This document shows, piece after piece, positions 33,329 to 43,101 of a DNA stretch of 64,000 bases (within the stretch, counting starts at the first letter, position 1; every line of letters begins with the position of its first letter). A program made the position numbers and the translations under genes. Source of the stretch: Wagnerdoeblera intermedia (lineage in GTDB: Bacteria > Pseudomonadota > Alphaproteobacteria > Rhodobacterales > Rhodobacteraceae); NCBI RefSeq assembly GCF_042647465.1, contig NZ_JBHRVN010000004.1, one strand, 5' to 3'. Below the pieces are notes generated by a model that made no database searches, was not told the origin of the DNA, and saw nothing but the letters and a program-made list of their open reading frames with translations.

Positions 33329-33817
33329 TCAGCTTTGCGGGGCGATCACCGTGAAGGGCTGATCATAGGTGAATTCTTCGAGGTTGGGCGTGGCGCCAAT
33401 ACGGTCGACCACCGCGAAAAGCCCCGGCGCCTGCAGGGGCGTCAGGACGCCGTGCCAGGTGCCGCGGTGAAAATTGATCGCCTGACCGGGGGCGGACAGA
33501 AAGGCCCGCGGTTTTGCCTGCGGCCCATCGGCGACGATAATGAGGAAGCCGTGCTCAGACATCGGGATGAAGGCCTGGCTGCCGTCAGGATGACGTTCGA
33601 TGAGGCTGAATTCATAGGGCAGGCTGCGGGGGCGGGCGTTGAAAAGCGAGATGCCCGCGCGGCCCTCGGGGCCGAAGTCCAGAGCGGCACGGTCATTGTG
33701 GCGCTGGCACCAGCCCTCATTGATGAGGCGGAACTCTCCCGTGGCCTCCAGAACGTCGCCGTAGGGGGCGAAGGCTTCGGCGGTCAGGGGTTCGGGCGTG
33801 ATCCGGCGATCTGTCAT
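33329..33817 (-). CDS. allA: Ureidoglycolate lyase
   Basis: 162 residues, cupin-fold enzyme splitting ureidoglycolate to glyoxylate and urea. Recognised by PLTAEAFAPYGDVLEA at the N-terminus, the central FSLIERHPDGSQAFIPM block and FHRGTWHGVL, where the His and Glu residues form the active-site cluster. It acts after the ureidoglycine aminohydrolase encoded just upstream. An 80-base gap with a palindromic repeat separates them. Confidence 0.92.
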   Translation of the reverse strand: MTDRRITPEPLTAEAFAPYGDVLEATGEFRLINEGWCQRHNDRAALDFGPEGRAGISLFNARPRSLPYEFSLIERHPDGSQAFIPMSEHGFLIIVADGPQAKPRAFLSAPGQAINFHRGTWHGVLTPLQAPGLFAVVDRIGATPNLEEFTYDQPFTVIAPQS

Positions 33818-33843
33818 TTGCGGCCTTTGTTCTGGTGGTGAGG

Positions 33844-33864
33844 CCGGGGGCTGCCTGCCCCCGG
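33844..33864. repeat. GC-rich palindrome (dispersed element, copy 2)
   Basis: CCGGGGGC and GCCCCCGG with a TGCCT loop, followed by CCCCCGGGAGTATTTTT. Similar in form and base content to the elements at 22179-22232 and 46067-46114. Confidence 0.55.
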
Positions 33865-33897
33865 ACCCCCGGGAGTATTTTTAAAAAGCCAATCTGC

Positions 33898-34740
33898 TCA
33901 GCGGGCGGGGCCGAAGGCGCCGGGGCCGCGCAGTTTTGCGTGGCGGTTGACGTCTTTGTAGAGCAGGTAGCGGAAAGGCTCGGGGCCGGCGGCGTAGCAG
34001 GCCTGGGGGCAATAGGCGCGCAGCCACATGAAATCACCCGCCTCAACCTCAATCCAGTCCTGGTTGAGTTTATAGACCGCCTTGCCTTCGAGCACGTAGA
34101 GGCCATGTTCCATGACATGGGTTTCCTCAAAGGGGATGACGCCGCCGGGCCGGAAGGTCACGATATTGACATGGGCATCGTGGCGCAGATCGTCGGGTTC
34201 AACAAAGCGGGTGGTGCCCCAGCGCTCATCGGTGTCGGGCATCCAGCGCACGGCCACGTCCTGATCGCGGTTGACGAAGCTTTCGGGGGGGGCGATCCCC
34301 TGAGCCGGCTCCCAGATTTTGCGCAGCCAGTGGAAGCGGGCCGGGGTGGATCCGGTCGCTTTGAGGGCCCATTGGGTGCCGGGTGCGATATAGGCATAGG
34401 AGCCGCCGGTCAGAGCATGGGTCTGACCGTTCAGGGTGAGGCTGGCCTCGCCTGCGGTGAAAAAGAGCCAGGACTGGGCACCGGGATCGTTGTCGGGGGT
34501 TTCGGAGCCGCCGCCCGGGCTGACCTCCATGACATATTGCGAGAAGGTCTCCGCAAAGCCCGACATCGGGCGGGCGATCATCCAGAGGCGGGTATCGGTC
34601 CAGCCCGGCAGATAGCTGGTGACGATATCTGAGAAGCAGCCCTTCGGGATGAAGGCATAGGCCTCGGTGAAAACCGCACGCTGGGTCATCAGGGCGGTCT
34701 GCGGGGGCAGGCCGCCGGTGGGGAAGAAATAGCCGCTCAT
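33898..34740 (-). CDS. allE: (S)-ureidoglycine aminohydrolase
   Basis: 280 residues, bicupin. It releases ammonia from ureidoglycine to give ureidoglycolate, which AllA then splits. The N-terminus (FFPTGGLPPQ, with RAVFTEAYAFIPKG after it) is characteristic. The second cupin has a metal-binding set in RPGGVIPFEETHVMEHGLYV with the expected Glu and His residues. Its start overlaps the stop of the PuuE-UraD gene by 4 bases, so translation is coupled. Confidence 0.92.
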   Translation of the reverse strand: MSGYFFPTGGLPPQTALMTQRAVFTEAYAFIPKGCFSDIVTSYLPGWTDTRLWMIARPMSGFAETFSQYVMEVSPGGGSETPDNDPGAQSWLFFTAGEASLTLNGQTHALTGGSYAYIAPGTQWALKATGSTPARFHWLRKIWEPAQGIAPPESFVNRDQDVAVRWMPDTDERWGTTRFVEPDDLRHDAHVNIVTFRPGGVIPFEETHVMEHGLYVLEGKAVYKLNQDWIEVEAGDFMWLRAYCPQACYAAGPEPFRYLLYKDVNRHAKLRGPGAFGPAR

Positions 34741-36137
34741 TTCAACAGATCCTTCAGGCGCAGTTCTGCGATGCGTTCGACCTGCCTGCAGGCCTCGGCG
34801 AATTCGGTGGCATTGTCGTTGGCAATCCGGGCGCGGAAGGCGGCGAGGATTGAGGATTTGGTGTGATCGCGCACGGCGATGATGAAGGGAAAGCCGTGAC
34901 GCGTTGTGTAGTCGGCGTTCAGCTGTTCAAAAGTTGCGCGTTCCTCATCCGTCAGCGCGTCGAGGGCGGCGCTGGCCTGTTCGGCGGTGGACTCGGCCGT
35001 GAGCCGTTTCGCCTGGGCGAGTTTGCCGGCGAGATCGGGGTGTGCGCGCAGCACACCGAGGCGTTCTTCTTCGCTGGCCGAGCGAAAGGCGCGGGCAAGG
35101 AGCGAATGGACGCCCGTGGCGCTGTCATGGGCCGGGCCCATTTCCATCTCAAAGGCGCGTTCGGCAATCCAGGGGGAATGCTCAAAGATGCCGCCGAATT
35201 TGGCGACAAAGGCCTCGCGCGACATCTGCGAGGGGCGTTCGCGGCGCCGGGCCGGGTGTTTTGCGGCCCAGTGCTCGGCGATCTGGGTGCGGGTGGCAAA
35301 CCAGGCGCCGCCTTTGGCCTGCGCATAATCCAGGAAGCGGATGAGACCCGCGATTTTGCCCGGTCGCCCGATCAGGCGGCAGTGCAGACCGATGGAGAAC
35401 ATCCGGCCGCCTTCGGCGTGAAGCACGTCGAAGCTGTCCTTGAGGTATTGGAAGAACTGCTCGCCCTCGATGTAGCCGGGCGCGGTCGCAAAGCGCATGT
35501 CGTTGGCTTCGAGGGTATAGGGGATGACCAGCTGATCGCGGTCGCCCGCTTCCATCCAATAGGGCAGATCGTCGTCATAGGTATCCGAGATCCAGTCGAA
35601 GCCCTCTTCGGCGGTCAGCCGCACGGTGTTCATCGAGCAGCGCCCGGTGTACCAGCCGCGCGGGCGTGCACCGGTGACTTCGGTGTGCAGGCGGATGGCT
35701 TCGCGGATCTGGCGGCGCTCTTCCTCCTCGGGCATGTCTTTATGCTCGACCCATTTCAACCCGTGGCTGGCGATATCCCAGCCCGCGCTTTGCATGGCGG
35801 CGACCTGCTCAGGCGCGCGGGCCAGAGCGGTGGCCACGCCGTAGATGGTGACGGGCAGATTGCGCGAGGTGAAGAGGCGGTGCAGACGCCAGAAGCCGGC
35901 ACGCGCGCCATAGTCGTAGATCGATTCCATGTTCCAGTGGCGCTGGCCCGGCCATTGCGCGGCGCCGGCGATATCGGAGAGGAAGGCTTCTGACTGGCCA
36001 TCGCCATGCAGAATGTTGTTCTCGCCACCCTCTTCGTAATTCAGCACCAGGCTGATGGCGACGCGTGCGCCGCCCGGCCAGTCTGCTGCCGGGGGGGTGG
36101 GGCCATAGCCGGTGAAATCACGGGGGTAACGCTGCAT
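34737..36137 (-). CDS. puuE: Fusion of allantoinase PuuE and OHCU decarboxylase UraD
   Basis: 466 residues, two enzymes in one chain. Residues 1 to about 305 are a polysaccharide-deacetylase-fold allantoinase (PuuE): YPRDFTGYGPTPP, NYEEGGENNILHGD, DIASHGLKWVEH, and FSIGLHCRLIGRPG. The rest (about 306-466) is 2-oxo-4-hydroxy-4-carboxy-5-ureidoimidazoline decarboxylase (UraD), with the catalytic AHPDLAGK, the ESTAEQ segment and HGFPFIIAVR. The chain thus joins the step making allantoin to the step opening it. Fusions of this kind are known in proteobacteria. First gene of the minus-strand operon and divergent from uraH, whose product feeds it. Confidence 0.92.
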   Translation of the reverse strand: MQRYPRDFTGYGPTPPAADWPGGARVAISLVLNYEEGGENNILHGDGQSEAFLSDIAGAAQWPGQRHWNMESIYDYGARAGFWRLHRLFTSRNLPVTIYGVATALARAPEQVAAMQSAGWDIASHGLKWVEHKDMPEEEERRQIREAIRLHTEVTGARPRGWYTGRCSMNTVRLTAEEGFDWISDTYDDDLPYWMEAGDRDQLVIPYTLEANDMRFATAPGYIEGEQFFQYLKDSFDVLHAEGGRMFSIGLHCRLIGRPGKIAGLIRFLDYAQAKGGAWFATRTQIAEHWAAKHPARRRERPSQMSREAFVAKFGGIFEHSPWIAERAFEMEMGPAHDSATGVHSLLARAFRSASEEERLGVLRAHPDLAGKLAQAKRLTAESTAEQASAALDALTDEERATFEQLNADYTTRHGFPFIIAVRDHTKSSILAAFRARIANDNATEFAEACRQVERIAELRLKDLLK

Positions 36138-36295
36138 CTCGCTCTCCTTGCCATCTGCGAAGGAGAATTTACCCTGAAAATGCGGAGATGTGTTTTCAAG
36201 AAAATCCCGAAAGACCTATGCTCAGGTAAGAATCGCGCTTTGCCGTTCCGCGCGGCAAAGTACTGCAAATCCGGGCAGTTGTGAAAGGAAGTCTG
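36138..36295. promoter_or_regulatory. Divergent promoter region of the urate-breakdown genes
   Basis: 158 bases, more AT-rich than the surroundings, between the puuE-uraD operon (minus) and uraH (plus). It holds a short palindrome TTTTC-AA-GAAAA at 36193-36204, a possible operator, and AAAGGAAG as the uraH ribosome-binding site. The regulator is not in the window. Confidence 0.4.
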
Positions 36296-36652
36296 ATGGC
36301 GGGATGGCTGACCACCCATGTGCTTGATACCGCGCGGGGCTGCCCGGCGGAGGGGTTGAGCATCACACTTTACCGTCTCGACGGGGATCGCCGCGAAGAG
36401 CTGGTGACGCTGGTCACCAATTCGGACGGCCGCACCGACAGCCATATTCTGCCTGCAGAAACCTTCCACACCGGGCAGTATGAGCTTCTGTTCCGCGCCG
36501 GGGAGTATCTGCGGGCCACGGGGCAGGCGGGGGCGGATCCGCTGTTCCTTGATGAGGTTCCGATTCGTTTCGGCATGTCAGATCCTGAGGCGCATTATCA
36601 TGTGCCGCTGCTGCTCTCTCCCTTCGCCTATTCGACCTATCGGGGCTCGTGA
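36296..36652 (+). CDS. uraH: 5-hydroxyisourate hydrolase
   Basis: 118 residues, transthyretin-like. It hydrolyses 5-hydroxyisourate to OHCU, the substrate of UraD. The N-terminal LTTHVLDTARGCPA, the central LVTNSDGRTDS and the C-terminal YSTYRGS all match the family and contain the catalytic His, Arg and terminal YRGS. I start at ATG 36296, 4-5 bases after AAAGGAAG; an in-frame GTG at 36281 overlaps that site. Confidence 0.94.
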   Translation: MAGWLTTHVLDTARGCPAEGLSITLYRLDGDRREELVTLVTNSDGRTDSHILPAETFHTGQYELLFRAGEYLRATGQAGADPLFLDEVPIRFGMSDPEAHYHVPLLLSPFAYSTYRGS

Positions 36653-36662
36653 GGTGGCTTTG

Positions 36663-37106
36663 GTGATTCGCGCGCCGCAGGCGGGCGACCGGGAGGCCTG
36701 GGGGCGGCTTTATCAGGGCTATGCCGCGTTTTACCGCTCTGAGCAGAGCGAAGAGATGCGCGAGCGGGTCTGGTCCTGGATCTTGGAAGGCCGCGCCGGG
36801 CAGCAGGCGCGGGTCGCAGAGCTTGACGGGCGCCTCGTTGGTCTGGCGCATTTCCGGCCCTTCCTGCGTCCGCTGGCGGCCAGCACAGGCGGCTATCTTG
36901 ATGATCTCTTTGTAGAACCCGGCACCCGAGGGGCCGGCGTTGGCCGGGCGCTTTTGCTGGAACTGGGTGAGGTTGCGCAGCGCGAGGGCTGGTCTGTGAT
37001 CCGCTGGATCACCGCCAGCGACAATGCCACGGCCCGCAGCCTCTATGACACTCTGGCCAAAGCGACGCCTTGGGTGACTTATGATCTGACGCCCGGGGCC
37101 TCTTAA
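36663..37106 (+). CDS. GNAT family N-acetyltransferase
   Basis: 147 residues. The acetyl-CoA motif reads LFVEPGTRGAGVGRALLLEL, and motif B ends with ITASDNATARSLYDTLA. It lies 10 bases after uraH and is probably cotranscribed, but nothing ties it to urate breakdown. The GTG at 36663 is preferred because GAGGTG lies 6 bases before it; GTG 36654 and TTG 36660 are alternatives. Confidence 0.85.
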   Translation: MIRAPQAGDREAWGRLYQGYAAFYRSEQSEEMRERVWSWILEGRAGQQARVAELDGRLVGLAHFRPFLRPLAASTGGYLDDLFVEPGTRGAGVGRALLLELGEVAQREGWSVIRWITASDNATARSLYDTLAKATPWVTYDLTPGAS

Positions 37107-37176
37107 GTCATTGAAACTCATAAAGGGATAGCGGGCGGGCATTGACCTTGCCCCCGTCTGCCGACAAAATTGACAG

Positions 37177-37203
37177 AGCCCGTACCGAGGAGGTGCGGGC
37201 TTT
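37177..37203 (+). terminator. Hairpin terminator after the acetyltransferase gene
   Basis: A 10-base stem with one G-U pair (AGCCCGTACC / GGTGCGGGCT), 5-base loop, followed by TTT. It separates uraH and its neighbour from the importer operon. Confidence 0.7.
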
Positions 37204-37333
37204 GGCGTCTATCGCAGGCCGTATTAATTTATTTTAAGGTTGAAATGATTAAGGCGGTCGCTAAAGTTTTCACGACCGGAACGCCGGCGCACCCGGGTGT
37301 CAGACCTGTGGGAACAGAAATAGGGAGAGGCTG

Positions 37334-38491
37334 ATGAGGAAACTGCTTTGTGCCGCCAGCATGCTGGCTTTGACCACGCTCCCGGCGATGGCGGAGCCGG
37401 TAAAGATCGGCGTCATCACCACGCTTTCGGGCCCCGCAGGCTATATCGGCGAGCAGGTGCGCGATGCCATCCAGCTGGCCGTTGACCGCGAAGGCGGCAA
37501 GCTGGGCGGCGTTGAGGTGGAACTGGTCGTCGAGGATGACGCCCTGAACCCCGGCACCGGTCGTCAGATCGCGGAAAAGATGGTCTCGGATGAGGACATC
37601 AAGGTTCTGACCGGTATTATCTTCTCCAACGTCTCAGGCGCTGTGGTGCCGGATGTGGTGGATAACGGCGCTTTCTACATCAGCTCGAACGCGGCCCCTT
37701 CGAACCTTGCGGGCAAAGAGTGCCACGAGAATTACTTCGTAGTCTCCTGGCAGAACGACAGCCTGCATGAGGCGACCGGCGTGGCCGCCAAATCGCTGGG
37801 CTATAAAAAGGCCGTGGCGCTGGCCCCGAACTATCAGGCCGGGAAAGACGCCATCGCGGGCTTCAGCCGTCTTTTTGAAGGCGAAGTGGAAGAGATCTAC
37901 ACCCAGCTTGATCAGACCGATTTCGCCTCAGAGATGGCCCGCATCCGCGCCGCCAATCCGGAAGTCGTCTTCCAGTTCCATCCCGGTGGTCTGGGTCTGA
38001 CCTTCCTGAAGCAGTATCAGCAGTCGGGTCTGCTGGGCCAGGTGCCGATGGTGGTCTCGGAACCCTCGATCGACGGGGTGATCCTGCAGGCGGTGGGCGA
38101 GGGTGCCGTGGGCATCAAAGGTTCGACCCATTGGGAAGTGGACTTCGACAACGAGGCCTCGAAAGAGTTCGTCTCGTCCTGGAAAGCGAAATACCCGGAT
38201 CGCCCGATCACCTATTATGCGCAGGAAGCCTATGACTCGGCGCTGCTGATCGCCTCGGCGCTGGCCAAAGCGGGCAGCCCGGAGAAGGCGGATGAGTTCC
38301 GTGAGGCGCTGCGCGCGGCGGATTTCGCCTCGACCCGGGGTGAGTTCAAATTCGGCCCGAACCAGCACCCGGTGCAGAACTGGTATCTGACCGAAGTGGT
38401 CATGGGCGAAGACGGCAAGCCGGTTGGCAAAAGCCAGGGCAAGATCCGCGAGATGGTGGGCGACGTCCACGCCGCTGACTGCAAGATGTAA
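37334..38491 (+). CDS. livK: Liv-type ABC substrate-binding protein
   Basis: 385 residues with a signal peptide (about 1-20, ending MAE). Type I periplasmic binding protein of the branched-chain amino acid family: KIGVITTLSGPAGYIGEQV at the mature start, then DDALNPGTGRQIAEKM and a C-terminal Cys (DCKM). It lacks the features of urea-binding UrtA. Sequence alone does not name the ligand. Position beside urate-breakdown genes allows a purine, amide or amino-acid ligand; aromatic-acid-binding members are also similar. The ribosome-binding site GGGAGAGG precedes the ATG. Confidence 0.88.
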   Translation: MRKLLCAASMLALTTLPAMAEPVKIGVITTLSGPAGYIGEQVRDAIQLAVDREGGKLGGVEVELVVEDDALNPGTGRQIAEKMVSDEDIKVLTGIIFSNVSGAVVPDVVDNGAFYISSNAAPSNLAGKECHENYFVVSWQNDSLHEATGVAAKSLGYKKAVALAPNYQAGKDAIAGFSRLFEGEVEEIYTQLDQTDFASEMARIRAANPEVVFQFHPGGLGLTFLKQYQQSGLLGQVPMVVSEPSIDGVILQAVGEGAVGIKGSTHWEVDFDNEASKEFVSSWKAKYPDRPITYYAQEAYDSALLIASALAKAGSPEKADEFREALRAADFASTRGEFKFGPNQHPVQNWYLTEVVMGEDGKPVGKSQGKIREMVGDVHAADCKM

Positions 38492-38500
38492 CTCTTTGCG

Positions 38501-38524
38501 GCGGGGCCTTTTTCAGGGCCCCGC
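38501..38524 (+). terminator. Intra-operon hairpin between binding protein and permease genes
   Basis: GCGGGGCC and GGCCCCGC with a TTTTTCAG loop lie 9 bases after the livK stop. Such hairpins usually stabilise the upstream mRNA or partly stop transcription, giving more binding protein than permease. Confidence 0.6.
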
Positions 38525-38576
38525 ATGCCTTTTGCGTCGCGCCTGCGGCCGGCCCTGAACCTGAACGGCGGTTCTG

Positions 38577-39491
38577 ATGATCCTGATCCTTGAGCAGCTT
38601 CTGAACGGGCTGCAATATGGCGTGATGCTGTTTCTGATGGCAGCGGGCCTGACGCTGATTTTCGGCATCATGGGGGTGATCAACCTCGCCCATGGCTCGC
38701 TCTTTATGGTCGGGGCCTATGCGGGCACGCTGGCGGCGGCGCAGGCGGGCAGCTTCTGGGTGGGCATTCCGGTGGCCATTGTCGCGGCGGGCGTCACGGG
38801 GCTGGTGGTTGAAGCGGTGGTGATCCGCCGCCTTTATGCGCGCGATCACCTGGATCAGGTGCTTGCGACCTTTGCGCTTTTGCTGATCGCAAACCAGGGT
38901 GTCACTTATTTCATCGGCCGCCAGCCGGTGCCTGCCAATATCCCCGCAGCACTTGCCAGCCCGATAGAGCTGCTGCCGGGGCTGTTTTATCCGCCCTACC
39001 GCCTTGTGATCATTGCCGCAGGGCTGCTGGTGGCGCTGGGGCTTTACTGGCTCATCAACCGCACCCGCATCGGGATGCTGGTCCGCGCAGGTGCCACCAA
39101 TCGTGAGATGGTCCGCGCGCTGGGCGTGGATATCCGGCTCCTTTACACGGTGGTCTTTGGCCTTGGGGCGCTGCTTGCGGGGCTTGCGGGCTATCTGTCG
39201 GGGCCGATTTCTGCGGTTCAGGTCGGCATGGGCGAGCAGGTGCTGCTTGCCACTTTCGTTGTGGTCGTGGTGGGCGGCGTCGGCTCAATTCGCCGGGCTT
39301 TCTGGGCGGGGATCCTGCTGGGCGTGGTCGACACCCTGCTGCGGGCTTTTCTGCCGGGGATGCTGCGTCAGGTCATGCCGGCGTCTGAGGCGGATGCCCT
39401 GGGCATCGGGATCGCTTCGATGGGAATTTATCTGCTGATGGCGCTGGTTCTGCTGATCCGCCCCAAAGGCCTCTTTGCGGCGGGGCGGTGA
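38577..39491 (+). CDS. livH: Liv-type ABC permease LivH
   Basis: 304 residues with about eight membrane segments. The family segment LLNGLQYGVMLFLMAAGLTLIFG starts the protein (split as residues 8-30), followed by GVINLAHGS and GVDIRLLYTVVFGLGALLAGLAG in the second half. Works with LivM as the membrane pore of the importer. The stop overlaps the livM start (GTGA). Confidence 0.92.
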   Translation: MILILEQLLNGLQYGVMLFLMAAGLTLIFGIMGVINLAHGSLFMVGAYAGTLAAAQAGSFWVGIPVAIVAAGVTGLVVEAVVIRRLYARDHLDQVLATFALLLIANQGVTYFIGRQPVPANIPAALASPIELLPGLFYPPYRLVIIAAGLLVALGLYWLINRTRIGMLVRAGATNREMVRALGVDIRLLYTVVFGLGALLAGLAGYLSGPISAVQVGMGEQVLLATFVVVVVGGVGSIRRAFWAGILLGVVDTLLRAFLPGMLRQVMPASEADALGIGIASMGIYLLMALVLLIRPKGLFAAGR

Positions 39492-40483
39492 GCGTGGAGA
39501 AAGCTAAGATTTCCGGGTTGGCACTGGGGCTGGTGGTTCTGCTGGCGATGCCCTGGCTGATGGAGACCTTCGGGTCATCCTCCTCACTCTCTCTTGCCTC
39601 ACGCATTCTGGTCTATTCGATCGCCGCGGCCTCGCTGAATCTGGTGCTGGGCTATGGCGGGATGATCAGCCTTGGTCACGCGGCGTTTTTCGGTATGGGC
39701 GGCTATGCGGTGGGCATTCTTTACGCCCATAACGGCGGCGATCCCTTTCTGGGGCTGATCCCGGGCTCAAACCATCTCCTGGTGACGCTGCCTGCGGCCA
39801 TGCTGCTCGGCGGTGCGGTGGCGGCGCTGATCGGGGCTTTGTCGCTGCGCACCTCGGGCGTGCAGTTCATTATGATCACCCTGGCCTTCGCGCAGATGCT
39901 CTTTTTCTTCTTCGTCTCGCTGAAGGCCTATGGCGGAGAAGACGGCATCATCATCCGTCGCCCCAATGAGTTTTTTGGGCTGAACCTGCGGGACCGCACC
40001 ACGGTCTGGTATGTGGTTCTGGGCTTCTGGCTGATCTTCATGCTGGCGCTCTGGCGGGTGATCGGCTCGTCCTTCGGGGCGGTGCTGAAGGGGATGAAGC
40101 AAAATGAGCGGCGCATGGCGGCCATGGGCCTCGCGCCCTACCGCTATAAGCTTTACGCCTTCATCCTCTCGGGTATGGGCGCGGGGCTTGCGGGGGCGCT
40201 GATGGCGAACCTGATGCGCTTTACCAGTCCGGACATGCTGCACTGGACCAAATCGGCCACGCTGATGACCATGGTGATCCTGGGCGGCGTCGGCACCTTC
40301 TTTGGCCCGCTCCTGGGGGCTGCGGCCTATCTGGTGCTTGAGACCTGGCTCGGTGGGATGACCGAATACTGGCAGTTCTGGCTGGGGCTTATTCTGCTGG
40401 CGGTGGTGTTGGGCACCAAAGGCGGGCTGGTGGCGCTGATCGCGGCGATCTGGTCGCGGCTGACGGGGAGGGCGCGGGGATGA
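39488..40483 (+). CDS. livM: Liv-type ABC permease LivM
   Basis: 331 residues, multi-pass. LNLVLGYGGMISLGHAAFFG is the hallmark of LivM, and the second hallmark GMGAGLAGALMANL is present; a coupling-helix region follows KQNERRMAAMGL. The start is GTG overlapping livH, and the end overlaps livG by 4 bases. Partner of LivH. Confidence 0.92.
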   Translation: MSVEKAKISGLALGLVVLLAMPWLMETFGSSSSLSLASRILVYSIAAASLNLVLGYGGMISLGHAAFFGMGGYAVGILYAHNGGDPFLGLIPGSNHLLVTLPAAMLLGGAVAALIGALSLRTSGVQFIMITLAFAQMLFFFFVSLKAYGGEDGIIIRRPNEFFGLNLRDRTTVWYVVLGFWLIFMLALWRVIGSSFGAVLKGMKQNERRMAAMGLAPYRYKLYAFILSGMGAGLAGALMANLMRFTSPDMLHWTKSATLMTMVILGGVGTFFGPLLGAAAYLVLETWLGGMTEYWQFWLGLILLAVVLGTKGGLVALIAAIWSRLTGRARG

Positions 40484-41231
40484 GCGGCCGGGTTCTGGAA
40501 GTCGAAGGTCTGGTCAAGCGCTTCGGCGGGCTGACGGCGACCGATCACGTTACCCTTGATCTGAAACGCGGCGAGATTCACGCCCTGATCGGACCGAATG
40601 GCGCGGGGAAATCCACGCTGATTAACCAGCTTTGCGGCGAACTGCCCCCCGATGAGGGGGAAGTGCGCATCATGGGGCGCGATGTGACCCGGCTTGGTGT
40701 ACCCGAGCGGGTGGCCCTGGGGCTGGGACGCACCTTTCAGATCACCTCACTGCTGACTGAGATGACGGTGGCGGAAAACATCGCCCTTGCGGTTCAGGCG
40801 CGGCGTGGCGGCAACTTCCGCCTCTTTGACCGGCTGCGCGGGCGGCGCGATCTCTGGGCCGAAACCGAGGCTCTGTTGCGGGGCAGCGGGCTGGAAGCAC
40901 GCGCCGATGTGCGGGTCTCAGGGCTCAGCCATGGCGAGAAAAAGCAGCTTGAACTGCTGGTGGCCCTGGCCGGAAAGCCCGCCTTTTTGCTGCTCGATGA
41001 GCCGATGGCAGGTCTTGGCCACAGCGAGAGCCAGGAGATGGTGCAGGTGCTGCGCCGCATCGCCGCGGATGTGCCGATGCTGCTGGTGGAACATGATATG
41101 GAAGCCGTCTTCGCGCTGGCCACCCGGATTTCCGTGCTGGTTTACGGGCGCATCATCGCCACGGGGAGTGTTGAGGAAATCCGCAACCATCCTGAGGTGC
41201 GCGAGGCCTATCTCGGCCAGGAGGATGAGCT

Positions 41232-41238
<7 letters not shown>
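40480..41238 (+). CDS. livG: Liv-type ABC ATPase LivG
   Basis: 252 residues. Walker A GPNGAGKS, then the LivG-type FQITSLLTEMTVAENI segment, signature LSHGEKKQLEL (the family usually has LSYGQQRRLE), Walker B FLLLDEPMAGL and LVEHDMEAVF. One of two ATPases powering the importer. Overlaps livM by 4 bases and livF by 7. Confidence 0.92.
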
Positions 41239-41933
<695 letters not shown>

Positions 41934-41960
41934 AAAAGCCGGGCAGTTCGCCCGGCTTTT
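41934..41960. terminator. Bidirectional terminator between livF and zapE
   Basis: An 11-base perfect stem (AAAAGCCGGGC / GCCCGGCTTTT) with AGTTC loop, directly after the livF stop and next to the convergent zapE stop. Confidence 0.92.
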
Positions 41961-41961
41961 C

Positions 41962-43053
41962 TCACTCAGCCTCAGCGCCCCAGGAGGCATCCTGCATCTC
42001 GCGCAGGCGCGAGGCGGTGCGCTCAAACTCAAAGGCCCCGGCGCCTTCTTCGTAAAGCTTTTCCGGGATATCGGCGGCTGAAGCGATGAGGCGCACTTTC
42101 GCCTCATAAAGCGCGTCGACCAGGGTCACAAATCGCTTGGCCTCATTGTTATTGGCCGGTGACAGGCGCGGGATGCCCGTCACGATCAGCACCCGCACGG
42201 CCTCTGCGATGGCGAGGTAATCCCCCGGGCCCAGCGGCTGCTTGCAAAGCGCATCGAAGGACGAAAAGGCGACCCCGCTGGCCACACGCTCAAGCGTGAG
42301 TTCACGCCCGTTGACCTGCAGCGCCATGGGCTCACCGGCAGCGCCTCCGGTCAGATCATCCCAATAGCCCTGCAAAGCCGCCCGCGCGGCGGCATCATCA
42401 GGCGAGAAATAGACCTGCGCCCCGGCCAGGCGGTGCTGGCGGTAATCATTCGGGCTTTCGAGGTGGTGAACGTCGAAATTCTCATTGATCCAGGCGATGA
42501 AGGGCAAAAACAGCGCCCGGTTCAGCCCGTTTTTATAAAGATCTTCCGGGATGCGGTTTGAGGTGGTGACAATCACCACACCCGCCTCGCTCAGCAGCTT
42601 GAAAAGCCGTCCGACGATCATCGCATCGGTGATGTCGGTGATCTGCATCTCATCAAAGGCCAGCAGGCGCAGTTCAGAGGCAACCTTCGCCGCAACCGGG
42701 GCAAGGGCATCCTCAACACCGGTTTTGCGCACCTCATGCATGGCATGATGGATTTCCTGCATGAAGGCATGGAAATGGATGCGCCGCTTGGCGGTGATGG
42801 CGGTGTTCTCGACAAAGAGATCCATCAGCATGGATTTCCCGCGCCCGACGCCGCCCCAGACGTAAAGACCCTTCGGGGGCTTTGGTGCGGCTTTGCGGAA
42901 GAGGCCGCTCAGGAAACCCTTCGGCTGCGGCGGATTGGCTTCGAGCCAGCGGCGCAGGGCTTCAAGGGCGGGCAGAACGGCCTTCTGCGCCGGGTCAGGG
43001 CGCAGGGTGCCTTCGGCGGCACGGGCCGCATAGATCTCGGACAGAGTGCTCAT
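41962..43053 (-). CDS. zapE: Cell-division ATPase ZapE (AFG1-like)
   Basis: 363 residues. The P-loop GGVGRGKS is at 67-74 after the typical KGLYVWGG. FHAFMQEIHHAMH, Walker B LLAFDEMQITD and TSNRIPEDLYKNGLNR follow in the family order. ZapE is an AFG1-type ATPase acting on the Z ring late in constriction. Length is usual. It stands alone between the liv operon and the sulfotransferase gene. Confidence 0.93.
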   Translation of the reverse strand: MSTLSEIYAARAAEGTLRPDPAQKAVLPALEALRRWLEANPPQPKGFLSGLFRKAAPKPPKGLYVWGGVGRGKSMLMDLFVENTAITAKRRIHFHAFMQEIHHAMHEVRKTGVEDALAPVAAKVASELRLLAFDEMQITDITDAMIVGRLFKLLSEAGVVIVTTSNRIPEDLYKNGLNRALFLPFIAWINENFDVHHLESPNDYRQHRLAGAQVYFSPDDAAARAALQGYWDDLTGGAAGEPMALQVNGRELTLERVASGVAFSSFDALCKQPLGPGDYLAIAEAVRVLIVTGIPRLSPANNNEAKRFVTLVDALYEAKVRLIASAADIPEKLYEEGAGAFEFERTASRLREMQDASWGAEAE

Positions 43054-43101
43054 GCGCAGGGCTTAGCGCGACGATTTGCCAAGGGGAAGAGGCTTTGACG
43101 C

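Noticed and set aside
34863..35993. A 376-codon open frame on the plus strand
   Set aside because: Antisense to the PuuE-UraD fusion; no ribosome-binding site and no recognisable motif.
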